Below are positions 15,550 through 23,693 of a stretch of DNA of 64,000 bases, in pieces. Position 1 is the stretch's first letter. The number at the start of each line of letters is the position of its first letter. The notes under the pieces are model-generated. The model did not search any database, was not told the origin of the DNA, and saw only the letters and a program-made list of their open reading frames with translations. A program made the position numbers and the translations under genes. This DNA comes from Chloroflexota bacterium (GTDB lineage Bacteria > Chloroflexota > Anaerolineae > Anaerolineales > Villigracilaceae), in NCBI GenBank assembly GCA_016191845.1, contig JACPVF010000016.1, positions 1 through 64,000 of the forward strand, read 5' to 3'.

Positions 15550-16494
15550 ATGGAAATGCAAATGAACTGGGAACGGCAATTGTTGGACCTTGCGAAAATT
15601 GATTCGCACCCCACTCCGCGTACCTTCTTTTCTTATTGGGCAGGCGACGCCTCCCTGCGCCAGGCATATCTCCTGGCCGAGCGGATCGCTGCCGAGCATA
15701 GCAAATCCTTCCACCTGGCCTCGGCGTTGCTGCCTGAGGAAAAGCGTGCTGCCGTACGCGCGTTGTATGCCTTCTGCCGCACCGTGGACGATATCGTGGA
15801 CGAATCCTCGGCAGGCGAGCGGAAGCAGCAACTGGATTACTGGCGGTCCATCGTCCATACCGCCTTTGCTCCCGATGGGGACTTGGTGGCCGCCGCATGG
15901 GTCGATGCCATGACCCGTTACCACATCCCGCGCCACTATGCCCTGCAATTGATCGATGGCGTGGCCCGCGACCTGACCCAGTCCCGTTACGCCACCTTCG
16001 ACGACCTGGCCACTTATTGTTACGGTGTCGCCTCCACGGTCGGGTTGATGAGCATGCACATCGTCGGCTTCCGTGGACGACAGGCCGTCCCGTATGCCAT
16101 CAAACTCGGTGTGGCCCTGCAGATGACCAACATCCTGCGCGACGTGGGCGAGGACTATCGCAATGGCCGCATCTATCTACCGCGCGAGGACATGCTCGAG
16201 TTCGGCATTTCCGAGACCGACATCGAAAAGGGCGTGGTCACGCCGCGCTGGCGCAAGTTCATGCAATTCCAGATCGAGCGCACGCGCGCCCTGTATGAGG
16301 AAGGCTGGAAGGGCATCTCGATGCTCGAGCCTGATGGGCGGATGGCCATCGGTGCCTCGGCTGTCTTCTACAGTGGCATCCTCGACGATATCGAGGCCCA
16401 CGACTTCGACGTGTTCAACCGTCGCGCCAACCTGAGCGCCTGGGAAAAAGTTCGGCGCATCCCTGCTTTGTGGTTGAAGGTGCGCTCTTTGTAG
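15550..16494 (+). CDS. crtB: Phytoene synthase
   Basis: This 314-aa squalene/phytoene synthase joins two geranylgeranyl diphosphates. Aspartate-rich motifs are present: RTVDDIVDE in the first half and TNILRDVGEDYRNGRIYLP in the second, which bind the diphosphates through Mg2+. AEHSKSFHLASALLP is the substrate-binding first helix. Length is typical. GGAGG lies 5 nt before the ATG. It is monocistronic, ending in a strong terminator, and is divergent from crtI under the shared CarH-like promoter region. Confidence 0.93.
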   Translation: MEMQMNWERQLLDLAKIDSHPTPRTFFSYWAGDASLRQAYLLAERIAAEHSKSFHLASALLPEEKRAAVRALYAFCRTVDDIVDESSAGERKQQLDYWRSIVHTAFAPDGDLVAAAWVDAMTRYHIPRHYALQLIDGVARDLTQSRYATFDDLATYCYGVASTVGLMSMHIVGFRGRQAVPYAIKLGVALQMTNILRDVGEDYRNGRIYLPREDMLEFGISETDIEKGVVTPRWRKFMQFQIERTRALYEEGWKGISMLEPDGRMAIGASAVFYSGILDDIEAHDFDVFNRRANLSAWEKVRRIPALWLKVRSL

Positions 16495-16517
16495 TTCACC
16501 TTTCTCCTCCTGTGTGT

Positions 16518-16550
16518 GGAAGGCGGCCTGTGAGGGGCCGCCTTCCCGTT
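16518..16550 (+). terminator. crtB terminator
   Basis: Perfect 11-bp stem GGAAGGCGGCC (16518-16528) with 16536-16546 and a seven-base loop, followed by CGTTT. Confidence 0.8.
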
Positions 16551-16565
16551 TAAAAAAGCGTCGTG

Positions 16566-16648
16566 TATAATCGCGGCCAAGTTAACCCTTCCTTTCCCCC
16601 CGACAACCAAAGACCAAAATTCAACCAGCAAAAACGCTGGCATTTTTT
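16566..16648 (+). promoter_or_regulatory. yjdF promoter and terminator-like leader hairpin
   Basis: An extended -10 (TGTATAAT, hexamer 16566-16571) is followed 54 nt later by a small stem CCAGC/GCTGG (16625-16640) and six Ts. This could be an attenuator in a roughly 150-nt leader before yjdF. The consensus of the known yjdF riboswitch was not recognised by eye. Confidence 0.4.
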
Positions 16649-16731
16649 GTATGTACTTCCGCCCGATGGGCCTCTTGGCTTGCAGGAAATCAGCCCCAGG
16701 GTGGATGGCCTTGTCGATAGGATTTAATGGA

Positions 16732-17142
16732 ATGGAAGGAAAATTGACGATCTATTTCGACGACCCGTTCTGGGTCGCCGTGCTTGAGCGGGAGGATGAG
16801 GCAGGTTATCAGGTGGCGCGCGTGGTGTTGGGTAGTGAACCTAGCGAGGCGGAAGCCTATCAATTCTTTCTTAAGAATTATGGCGCGTTTCAATTTGATG
16901 CGGTGCACGAGTCTACGCGCCTGCCAAAAGTCAGGGTGAATTTCAAGCGGGCGCGGCGTGAGGCGCGCAAATCCACGCAGGTGCAGGGGGTGGGGACACG
17001 CGCTCAGGAAGTCATGAAGGCCGAGATGGCCCAGCACAAGCAGGAGCGGCACGTGGTGCGCAAGGAAGAGAAGGAGCACGAGGAGCGGGAGCGTTTCCTC
17101 CAGAGGCAGGAGAAGAAGAAGGAGAAGCGCCGTGGACATTAG
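16732..17142 (+). CDS. YjdF family RNA-binding protein
   Basis: This 136-aa protein begins MEGKLTIYFDDPFWVAVLE, the start of the YjdF family, and keeps FKRARREARK. The last 50 residues are a highly charged Lys/Glu/Arg helix, possibly nucleic-acid binding. In Firmicutes yjdF is controlled by a riboswitch that binds aza-aromatic compounds, but the protein's activity is unknown. The start at 16732 follows AGGAT and fits the family N-terminus; the 27 codons upstream in frame do not. It is monocistronic, followed by a strong hairpin. Confidence 0.85.
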   Translation: MEGKLTIYFDDPFWVAVLEREDEAGYQVARVVLGSEPSEAEAYQFFLKNYGAFQFDAVHESTRLPKVRVNFKRARREARKSTQVQGVGTRAQEVMKAEMAQHKQERHVVRKEEKEHEERERFLQRQEKKKEKRRGH

Positions 17143-17146
17143 ATGG

Positions 17147-17175
17147 CGGAGGCGGATTCGAATCCGCCTCCGTTT
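17147..17175 (+). terminator. yjdF terminator
   Basis: Twelve-base perfect stem CGGAGGCGGATT (17147-17158) with 17161-17172 around a CG loop, followed by TTT. Confidence 0.75.
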
Positions 17176-17232
17176 GCGCTTCCCATTCCCGCGTTGTATA
17201 CTTGTCCGATACACCTTTTAGGAGAGAGAATC

Positions 17233-18405
17233 ATGCGCTTCAATTTCGACCAGGTCCCCAATCGCCGCAACCCCCAGCGCTCGAACAAATGGAATTATTA
17301 CCCGAAGGACGTCCTGCCGATGTGGGTGGCGGATATGGACTTTCCCGCGCCCAAGCCGATCCTTTCGGCCCTGCACAAAGCCGTGGACCACGGTGTGCTC
17401 GGCTACGAGCTGCCTTCTCAGGCCTTGAGGGAGACCGTGGCTGCCCGCATGGATTCGCTGTATCGATGGAAGGTCAAGCCTGAGGCGGTGGTGGCAGTGA
17501 CGGGCATCGTCAGCGGATTCTCGGTCGCTGCCCGCGCCTTCTGTACCCCGAAGAAGGGTGTGCTGATCCAGACGCCCGTATACAACGAATTTCACGAAGT
17601 GAAAAATAATATTGGAATTCCCCAACTCGACGCACCGCTGACCCAAAAAGTGACGGGCAACATCCTGAGCTACGAGATCGACTGGAATGTCTTCGAGAAG
17701 CAAGCCAAAAAGGCGGGCATGTTCCTGTTGTGCAACCCGCACAATCCGCTGGGACTCGCCTACTCGCGCAAAGACCTGCTGCGCATGGCTGAGATCTGCA
17801 TCGCCAACGATGTGCTGATCGTTTCGGATGAGATCCACTCGGAGTTGATGCTCGACGATCACAAGCACACGCCGATGGCCAAACTCTCGGCAGAGATTGC
17901 GAATCACACCATCACGTTGATCGCCCCATCCAAGACCTTCAACGTGCCAGGTCTGTTTTGCGGCTTTGCCATCGTCCCCAACAAGGAACTGCGTGGCCGC
18001 TATGAGGCCGAGGTCGAGCACTTGCGCTTGCATGTCAGCAGCATGGGATTGTTTGCCGCGCAGACGGCCTTCTCGGGTCAATGCGATGGCTGGCTGGCGG
18101 AACTGCGTGAGTATCTCTCGGCCAACCGCGATTTCCTGGTGAACTATGTGTCGGAGTATCTGCCTGAGGTGCGTATCACCTTCCCATCTGCCACCTACCT
18201 GGCCTGGCTGGACTTCAGCAGGCTGGTGGAGTCGGGGCGAATTTCCGAATCACCCTTCAAATATTTCCTCAAGAATGCCAGGGTGGCTTTCAGCGATGGG
18301 AAGATCTTCGGCGCGGGCTACGAGAACTTTATCCGCCTGAATTATGGTTGCCCACGTGCGACGTTGGAGCAGGGCCTGGAGCGGGTGCGCAAGTCGCTGC
18401 GCTGA
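17233..18405 (+). CDS. MalY/PatB-type PLP lyase or aminotransferase
   Basis: This 390-aa fold-type I PLP enzyme begins MRFNFDQVPNRRNPQRSNKW and has the family LPMWVADMDFP. The NPHNPLG, SDEIHSEL and APSKTFNVPGLFC motifs hold the cofactor; the Lys in PSKTF forms the Schiff base. MalY/PatB members cleave cystathionine C-S bonds to homocysteine, while others transaminate, so the exact reaction is open. AGGAGAG precedes the ATG; the longer frame has no signal. It lies between yjdF and the convergent GGDEF gene with no operon partner. Confidence 0.88.
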   Translation: MRFNFDQVPNRRNPQRSNKWNYYPKDVLPMWVADMDFPAPKPILSALHKAVDHGVLGYELPSQALRETVAARMDSLYRWKVKPEAVVAVTGIVSGFSVAARAFCTPKKGVLIQTPVYNEFHEVKNNIGIPQLDAPLTQKVTGNILSYEIDWNVFEKQAKKAGMFLLCNPHNPLGLAYSRKDLLRMAEICIANDVLIVSDEIHSELMLDDHKHTPMAKLSAEIANHTITLIAPSKTFNVPGLFCGFAIVPNKELRGRYEAEVEHLRLHVSSMGLFAAQTAFSGQCDGWLAELREYLSANRDFLVNYVSEYLPEVRITFPSATYLAWLDFSRLVESGRISESPFKYFLKNARVAFSDGKIFGAGYENFIRLNYGCPRATLEQGLERVRKSLR

Positions 18406-18407
18406 GT

Positions 18408-20396
18408 CTATACTGCGCCGTAAATGATGACCCGGTCCCTGCCCGAATCCTTGGCCCGGTAGAGGGCTTTGTCTGCCGCGTCCACCAGGGCTTCGCTGTC
18501 CAGCCCGTGTTCAGGGAAGCAGGCCAACCCGATCGAGATGGTGGCCGTGCGGGCGTATTCGGGCAGGGATGTGCTGATTTCTTGAAAGGCCAGGCGCCAT
18601 TCTTCAGCGCGTTTGTGAGCAACCTCCAGGGTGGCGCCTGGCATGATGACCACGAATTCCTCGCCGCCATAGCGGCAGGCGGCATCCCCGGCGCGGGTGG
18701 TATCGGCCAACATATGCCCGAGCGCCTGCAGCACGAGGTCCCCAGCCTTGTGGCCGTGACGGTCGTTGAAATCCTTGAAGTGGTCCACGTCGATCATGGC
18801 CAGACAGAGGGCGCTCTTTTCGCGTGTTGCGCGGGCCACCTCCCGCTCGAGGGTCTCCTCCAGATAACGGCGATTGAACAGCCCCGTCAACGGATCGCGG
18901 ATGGCCTGTTCTCCCAATTTGACCTGCAGGGCTTCGATCTCCTGCACGTGGACCTTGAGCCGTTGATGCGCCTCGCGTAAATTATTCTCGATCCGTTTGC
19001 GGTCGGTGATATCCTGCTTAACAGCGATGAAGTGGGTGATCCTGCCTTCTGTGTCGCGCACAGGGGCGATGCTCATCTCCTCGATGTACAAGTGTCCTTG
19101 CTTATGGCGGTTGATGATCTCCCCGTTCCAAGTCTCGCCCGCCATAATGACCCGCCACAGAGACTGATAGAAGAGATCGTCTTGCAGACCCGATTTTAGA
19201 ATGGACAGTTTCTGCCCGACAATTTCCTCGAACTTATAGCCCGTGATCTTTGAGAAGGCCGGGTTGACCCACAAACAGATTCCCTGTGTATCTGTGATGA
19301 CGATGGCGTTGGCGGCTGCGTCGAGGGCGGCGCTTTGCAGACGCAATTGATTATCCACCTGTTTGCGCGGGGTGATGTTTCGTCCCATCGCCATCCGTCC
19401 CTCGATGCGCCCGCGGTGGTCGCGCAGGGGCAGGATGGTCAGATCGAGATATTCGGGTGAATTTCCAGGAAGATGGACTTCCTCGTGGATCTCTTCCACG
19501 TGGATGTATTCCTCCACCAGGCTGGGCCAGGACTTGAACACGGAACGCGCATCCCGTCCGATGATTTCTTCCCTGGGAGCCTTCAGCCACCGCTGTCCCG
19601 CTGCGTTGATGTCCACCACCCGATCTTGCGTGTCGAGTACAACCACCAGCTCGGGAATATCGTCGAACACGGCCGTGCGTGCCGCAGGGATCAGGTCGAA
19701 TAGACGGAGCCCAAAGACGCCGACGCTGTACACCAATCCGCTCAGCGTGAAAGCCACAGGAGTGGGATCAAACAGAATCTGGGTCTGCGGGAATATCAGC
19801 GGCAAGAGCAGGTAATAAAGATTTGCAAACCACGGAATGGAGACGCCCAGCAGAATGATCGTCACTTGGCTGCGATACAGATCGGGCTGGGCCAGGGAAC
19901 TGCGCACCAGAAGGATCGTTCCCACGATCATCAGGAGATACGAATAGCCCATCTGCACCCAGTACCACAACCCGCGTTCGATGAGGAGCGGACCAAACGG
20001 CAGGGAGAACGGGGTCAAGGTAGTGTAGTAAAAGCGGGGCCACAATCCGAAGGTGAACCAGGTCAGGGTCAGGGTGGGGATGGCAAATAACAGGGCCAGC
20101 TTCCAGATTGGGAACCGCTTTTGCAAGGTGAAGTCCGCTGCAAAGAGAAACCAGAGCGGGCCGAGGAACACGATCCCCAAGTTTTCCAGGATCAGCCACA
20201 GTGTCTTACCTCCCAGGGTGGGCGTGGTGATTTCGAAGCCATAGAAGATCGAAAAGATACCCGCAGCCAGCATCAACACGGCGAAGGCAGCCTGCCCGGG
20301 GCGTTGCCTGCGCATCCACGAATAGGCGGATAAGGACAAGGCGATCAGTCCGTTGATCACCAGCAGCAGAGCAAGCAGGGTCCAACCTTCATTCAT
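18408..20396 (-). CDS. Membrane diguanylate cyclase with 7TM, three PAS-like and GGDEF domains
   Basis: The 662-aa protein has an N-terminal seven-helix sensor (residues 1-210), PAS-like segments (about 215-330, 335-460, including a PAS with PAC PVRDTEGRITHFIAVKQDIT), a short coiled coil and a C-terminal GGDEF domain with RYGGEEF (active GGEEF) at about 600. The RxxD inhibitory site is not evident. It makes c-di-GMP in response to a membrane or redox cue. Start at 20396 is chosen because TATAAT lies exactly 6 nt upstream, suggesting a leaderless mRNA; the frame can extend to 20414. There is no EAL domain. Confidence 0.85.
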   Translation of the reverse strand: MNEGWTLLALLLVINGLIALSLSAYSWMRRQRPGQAAFAVLMLAAGIFSIFYGFEITTPTLGGKTLWLILENLGIVFLGPLWFLFAADFTLQKRFPIWKLALLFAIPTLTLTWFTFGLWPRFYYTTLTPFSLPFGPLLIERGLWYWVQMGYSYLLMIVGTILLVRSSLAQPDLYRSQVTIILLGVSIPWFANLYYLLLPLIFPQTQILFDPTPVAFTLSGLVYSVGVFGLRLFDLIPAARTAVFDDIPELVVVLDTQDRVVDINAAGQRWLKAPREEIIGRDARSVFKSWPSLVEEYIHVEEIHEEVHLPGNSPEYLDLTILPLRDHRGRIEGRMAMGRNITPRKQVDNQLRLQSAALDAAANAIVITDTQGICLWVNPAFSKITGYKFEEIVGQKLSILKSGLQDDLFYQSLWRVIMAGETWNGEIINRHKQGHLYIEEMSIAPVRDTEGRITHFIAVKQDITDRKRIENNLREAHQRLKVHVQEIEALQVKLGEQAIRDPLTGLFNRRYLEETLEREVARATREKSALCLAMIDVDHFKDFNDRHGHKAGDLVLQALGHMLADTTRAGDAACRYGGEEFVVIMPGATLEVAHKRAEEWRLAFQEISTSLPEYARTATISIGLACFPEHGLDSEALVDAADKALYRAKDSGRDRVIIYGAV

Positions 20397-20510
20397 AAAT
20401 CGATTATATGCCATGATGCGGGAATGTTGACCGTTATATCCGAATTGGGGCTTATATTTATCACAGGCGCTACGGGAAATTAATCACCTGTATGTCCTGC
20501 CGGTTCGGGG

Positions 20511-20531
20511 TATAATCAAATTGTCAGACAA
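20511..20531 (+). promoter_or_regulatory. -10 and operator-like palindrome for the PLP enzyme gene
   Basis: TATAAT at 20511-20516 is followed by the palindrome TTGTCAGACAA (20521-20531), covering the likely transcription start. It could be a repressor site. AAGGAG precedes the ATG at 20553. No clear -35 is seen. Confidence 0.4.
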
Positions 20532-20552
20532 CTTTGTAAGGAGAATTCTTTC

Positions 20553-22019
20553 ATGACCACGATTGACCTGACCGTTCAAAAGGATCGCCGCGCCCGCGCC
20601 ATTCAGCGCGCCAAAGAGCGCAATATCATCATCCCCACCTATGCCCAGATGAAAGACCCTTCGAAAATTCCTGCCAAAGTCAAAGAGGAATTGAAGAGCA
20701 TCGGTCTGTGGGACATTCATCCCCGTAACCTGTTCCGCATCAACTGGCATAATCAACCCGTCGCTTCTGGCGGAACCTATGGCGGAGTCAATTTCCTCGA
20801 GTTGCCCTCCTCGCTGACGGGCGTCAAGGCGCGCATCTTCGTGCTGGTTGGTAAGTGGTTCCCCACGGGCGCGCACAAGGTCGGCGCGGCCTTCTCGTGT
20901 CTCGTCCCACGTCTGGTCACGGGTCAATTCGACCCGACCACTCAGAAGGCGGTCTGGCCTTCGACGGGCAACTACTGTCGCGGCGGCGCCTACGACTCGG
21001 CCCTGTTGGCCTGCGAGTCCATCGCCATCCTGCCTGAGGGTATGTCGAAGGAGCGCTTCGAGTGGCTGTCCAAGGTGGCGGGTGAGACTATCAAGACGCC
21101 CGGCTCGGAATCCAATGTGAAGGAAATCTTCGACAAGTGCTGGGAGTTGCGCAAGTCTGGCCAGGACCTGATGATCTTCAACCAGTTCGATGAGTTTGGC
21201 AATTACCTGTGGCACTACACCGTCACGGGCCGCGCCATGGCTGAGGTATTGGAGCAGGTCATGGGTCCGAACGATCACTTCCGCGGCATGGCTTCGGCCA
21301 CGGGGTCGGCGGGGACCATCGCCAGCGGCGACTACCTCAAGCAGCTCTTCCCCGATAGCAAGATCGTGGCCAGTGAAGCATTGCAGTGCCCGACCCTGTT
21401 GGAGAACGGTTTCGGTGCGCATCGCATCGAAGGCATCGGCGACAAGCATGTGCCGTGGGTCCACAATACCAAGAACACCGACGTAGTGGTGGCCATCGAC
21501 GACCAGGCTGTGGTCAATATTGCGCGCCTCTTTAATGAAGAGAACGGCCGCGCTTATCTGGTCAAGAAGGGCGTGCCCGAAGCGATCGTCAACCAACTCG
21601 ACCTGTTGGGCTTCTCGGGTATCTCGAACGTGCTCAGCGCCATCAAGACTGCCAAGTACTATGAGATGGGCGAGAACGATATCATGTTCACCGTCCTGAC
21701 TGACTCGATGGAACTCTATCGCTCGCGCATCCACGAGATGCACCAGGAATATGGTCAGTACACTGAAGCGGACGCCGCCGCTGACTTTGCCCGCTATCTG
21801 CACGGCCAGTCCACCGATAACATGCTCGAGCTGCGCTACACCGACCGCCGCCGCGTGCATAACCTCAAGTATTACACCTGGGTCGAGCAGCAAGGCAAGA
21901 CCTACCAGGAGATCCAGGACCAGTGGTATCAGCCCAATTACTGGACCGACGTCCAGAAGCAGGCCGACGAGATCGACGAGTTGATCGTCGAGTTCAACAA
22001 GGAAGTTGGTTTGAGCTAA
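20553..22019 (+). CDS. Fold-type II PLP enzyme (cysteine/threonine synthase-like)
   Basis: This 488-aa protein has the type II PLP core: the Schiff-base Lys in PTGAHKVGAAFSCL, then PSTGNYCRGGAYDSALL and ATGSAGTIASGDYL, the phosphate-binding loop. It is longer than cysteine synthase (about 310 aa), with extra N- and C-terminal segments rich in aromatic residues. Substrate is unknown; a beta-replacement or elimination on a Ser, Thr or Cys derivative is likely. It stands alone between a GGDEF gene and GH18 and ends in a strong bidirectional terminator. Confidence 0.75.
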   Translation: MTTIDLTVQKDRRARAIQRAKERNIIIPTYAQMKDPSKIPAKVKEELKSIGLWDIHPRNLFRINWHNQPVASGGTYGGVNFLELPSSLTGVKARIFVLVGKWFPTGAHKVGAAFSCLVPRLVTGQFDPTTQKAVWPSTGNYCRGGAYDSALLACESIAILPEGMSKERFEWLSKVAGETIKTPGSESNVKEIFDKCWELRKSGQDLMIFNQFDEFGNYLWHYTVTGRAMAEVLEQVMGPNDHFRGMASATGSAGTIASGDYLKQLFPDSKIVASEALQCPTLLENGFGAHRIEGIGDKHVPWVHNTKNTDVVVAIDDQAVVNIARLFNEENGRAYLVKKGVPEAIVNQLDLLGFSGISNVLSAIKTAKYYEMGENDIMFTVLTDSMELYRSRIHEMHQEYGQYTEADAAADFARYLHGQSTDNMLELRYTDRRRVHNLKYYTWVEQQGKTYQEIQDQWYQPNYWTDVQKQADEIDELIVEFNKEVGLS

Positions 22020-22030
22020 GTCACCAAAAA

Positions 22031-22063
22031 GAGACGGTCACCATGTGGTGACCGTCTCTTTTT
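22031..22063 (+). terminator. Strong bidirectional terminator
   Basis: Perfect 12-bp stem GAGACGGTCACC (22031-22042) with 22047-22058 and a four-base loop, followed by TTTTT. A-rich sequence on the other side lets it serve the convergent GH18 gene. Confidence 0.9.
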
Positions 22064-23102
22064 ATTCCACATTGCAGCCCTGGGTGGCTATCTTGTAAAT
22101 CGTCCGTAGCAGGGAGGACTCATCCCAGGTATCCTGACCCAACTCCCAGATCATGATTCCACCGTAGCTCTCCTCGCGGACAAGGCAGGTCTTGAAGCCG
22201 ATGGTGCCGACATTGTTGAAGTAGATACCATCCACTTCATCAACCCAGACTGGCGGATGATGAAGGGAGATAATCTCTTGGTAGGAATAGGCCGTGTGCG
22301 GCTCGGCGATGGTCCGCCCGTAGAAGGGCACACCCAGCAGCAGTTGTTTCCGCGGGATGCCGTTGATCGTGAAGGTATTCAAATCCTCCACGGCGGCGTT
22401 GTAGGTGGAGTGATAATTTCCGCGGTCATACGACATGACGTGGATGCGGTCCACGACGGCGAAACGCGAGAGGTCCATCGTGGAGGCGTTGTCCGCGCTG
22501 AGCGCCACACTGACGGTGAGTCCGTGTTCGGTGAAGGCCGCCTTGACCTCGGTCAGCAGGGCAATGTAGTTTTCGAATTCGCCGTCGTTTTGCGGAAACT
22601 CCCAGTCGAAGTCTACGCCGTTGAGTTGATGATCCTGGGCGAAGGCCAGCAGGTTTTCAATGAAACGGGCGCGGATCTGTGAGCTGGCCGTCATGGAGGC
22701 AAAGCCCGCCGACCGTTCCCACCCGCCGACGGTGAGATGCAGACGCGTGCCGTATTCCGCTTTCATGGCGCGCAGGGCACGCCACGTATCTTCGCTCAGG
22801 CGCGACGTGTCGAGCGTTCCGTCGGGACGTGGGTCAGCGGAGAAGTAGACGAGGTCGGTCAGACAGGCTCCCCATTCGGGATTCAGGGTCCGATATTCGG
22901 GCAGATAGCCGAGGATGACGAAGCCCTCGGGCAGAGTCCCTGTGCATGGGCCTTCGGGTGTGGCAGTGGCGGGATTCGGCGTGGATGTAGGGCCAATCGT
23001 CAAGACGAGAACAGGCGAGGACGGGATGGGCGGGGTGGGGGTGCTTGTCATCGTGCAGGCCGTTAACAGAATCGTGATCCAGAGGACGGTTGCGTGTCTC
23101 AT
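22062..23102 (-). CDS. GH18 family glycoside hydrolase lipoprotein (chitinase-like)
   Basis: This 346-aa protein has a lipobox ending LLTAC near residue 16, a Thr/Pro-rich linker and a TIM barrel. LNGVDFDWE matches the GH18 signature [LIVMFY]-[DN]-G-x-[DN]-x-[DN]-x-E, with the catalytic Glu. HVMSYD and FYGRT also fit, as does the closing Trp in IMIWELGQD. It would hydrolyse beta-1,4 GlcNAc polymers outside the cell, attached to the membrane. Start at 23102: TATAAT is 7 nt upstream, shared with the opposite gene. Chitin versus peptidoglycan-related substrate cannot be told. Confidence 0.85.
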   Translation of the reverse strand: MRHATVLWITILLTACTMTSTPTPPIPSSPVLVLTIGPTSTPNPATATPEGPCTGTLPEGFVILGYLPEYRTLNPEWGACLTDLVYFSADPRPDGTLDTSRLSEDTWRALRAMKAEYGTRLHLTVGGWERSAGFASMTASSQIRARFIENLLAFAQDHQLNGVDFDWEFPQNDGEFENYIALLTEVKAAFTEHGLTVSVALSADNASTMDLSRFAVVDRIHVMSYDRGNYHSTYNAAVEDLNTFTINGIPRKQLLLGVPFYGRTIAEPHTAYSYQEIISLHHPPVWVDEVDGIYFNNVGTIGFKTCLVREESYGGIMIWELGQDTWDESSLLRTIYKIATQGCNVE

Positions 23103-23109
23103 ATCCGAC

Positions 23110-23117
23110 ATTATAAT
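23110..23117. promoter_or_regulatory. Shared divergent -10 element
   Basis: The palindrome ATTATAAT supplies TATAAT to both strands: 23115-23110 for GH18 (7 nt before its ATG) and 23112-23117 for the rightward gene (6 nt before its ATG). Both mRNAs would be leaderless and the promoters should compete. Confidence 0.55.
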
Positions 23118-23123
23118 AACAAC

Positions 23124-23693
23124 ATGCTCCGTCCAACCGACCTGATCCTGGTTTGTTTATTGCCTTCGCCGCGCGATCTGGAATTGGCGCGGTTGCTGGG
23201 TTGGTACCGCATCCCATTGCGGACCGCCCCGAAAGTCGTTGCCGTCGATTACCTGGCCTTCTACCAGACCTCCGCCTTTGGCGAACGCGGTGGGCAGGTG
23301 GAATACGTGGCCCCCGTGCGCGGACATGAACTGACCACGCGCGGCGAGTTATTGCGCGACGAAGCCGATCATCCGCGCGCGCACGAGGAGTATTACAAAA
23401 TACAGTTGGGCGCGCTGGAGAAGCTGCCTCAGCCCATCCACGCGGATAAATGGAAGCGGCTGACCTTTCTGTATTCGACAGGGGAATATCTACTCAATGC
23501 GAAGACGCTGAACGACCTGGTGGTGGCAGGTGAGGAGCGCCTGCTCTTGTGGCAGTCTTTGCGTGAGCGTGCCGAACATGAGCAACTTTACAAAGTGGAC
23601 CTGCCCGAAGCGGACATCCCGCCTGAGGTATTGATGGCGTTGCTGGGGATCAAGGAAGAAAAGGCAGGTTACGACCCGTCGAGTTATGATTGA
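23124..23693 (+). CDS. Conserved hypothetical protein
   Basis: This 189-aa protein is not recognised. It begins MLRPTDLILVCLLPSPRDLELARLLGWYRIPLRTAPKVVAVDYLAFYQ, with no membrane segment or signal. The pattern of a small alpha/beta domain followed by a charged helical segment may indicate a nucleic-acid or nuclease-related fold, but no catalytic motif stands out. TATAAT lies exactly 6 nt before the ATG, so the transcript is probably leaderless. Its TGA overlaps the ATG of the SLC13 gene by one base (TGATG), so the two are cotranscribed and coupled. Confidence 0.7.
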   Translation: MLRPTDLILVCLLPSPRDLELARLLGWYRIPLRTAPKVVAVDYLAFYQTSAFGERGGQVEYVAPVRGHELTTRGELLRDEADHPRAHEEYYKIQLGALEKLPQPIHADKWKRLTFLYSTGEYLLNAKTLNDLVVAGEERLLLWQSLRERAEHEQLYKVDLPEADIPPEVLMALLGIKEEKAGYDPSSYD

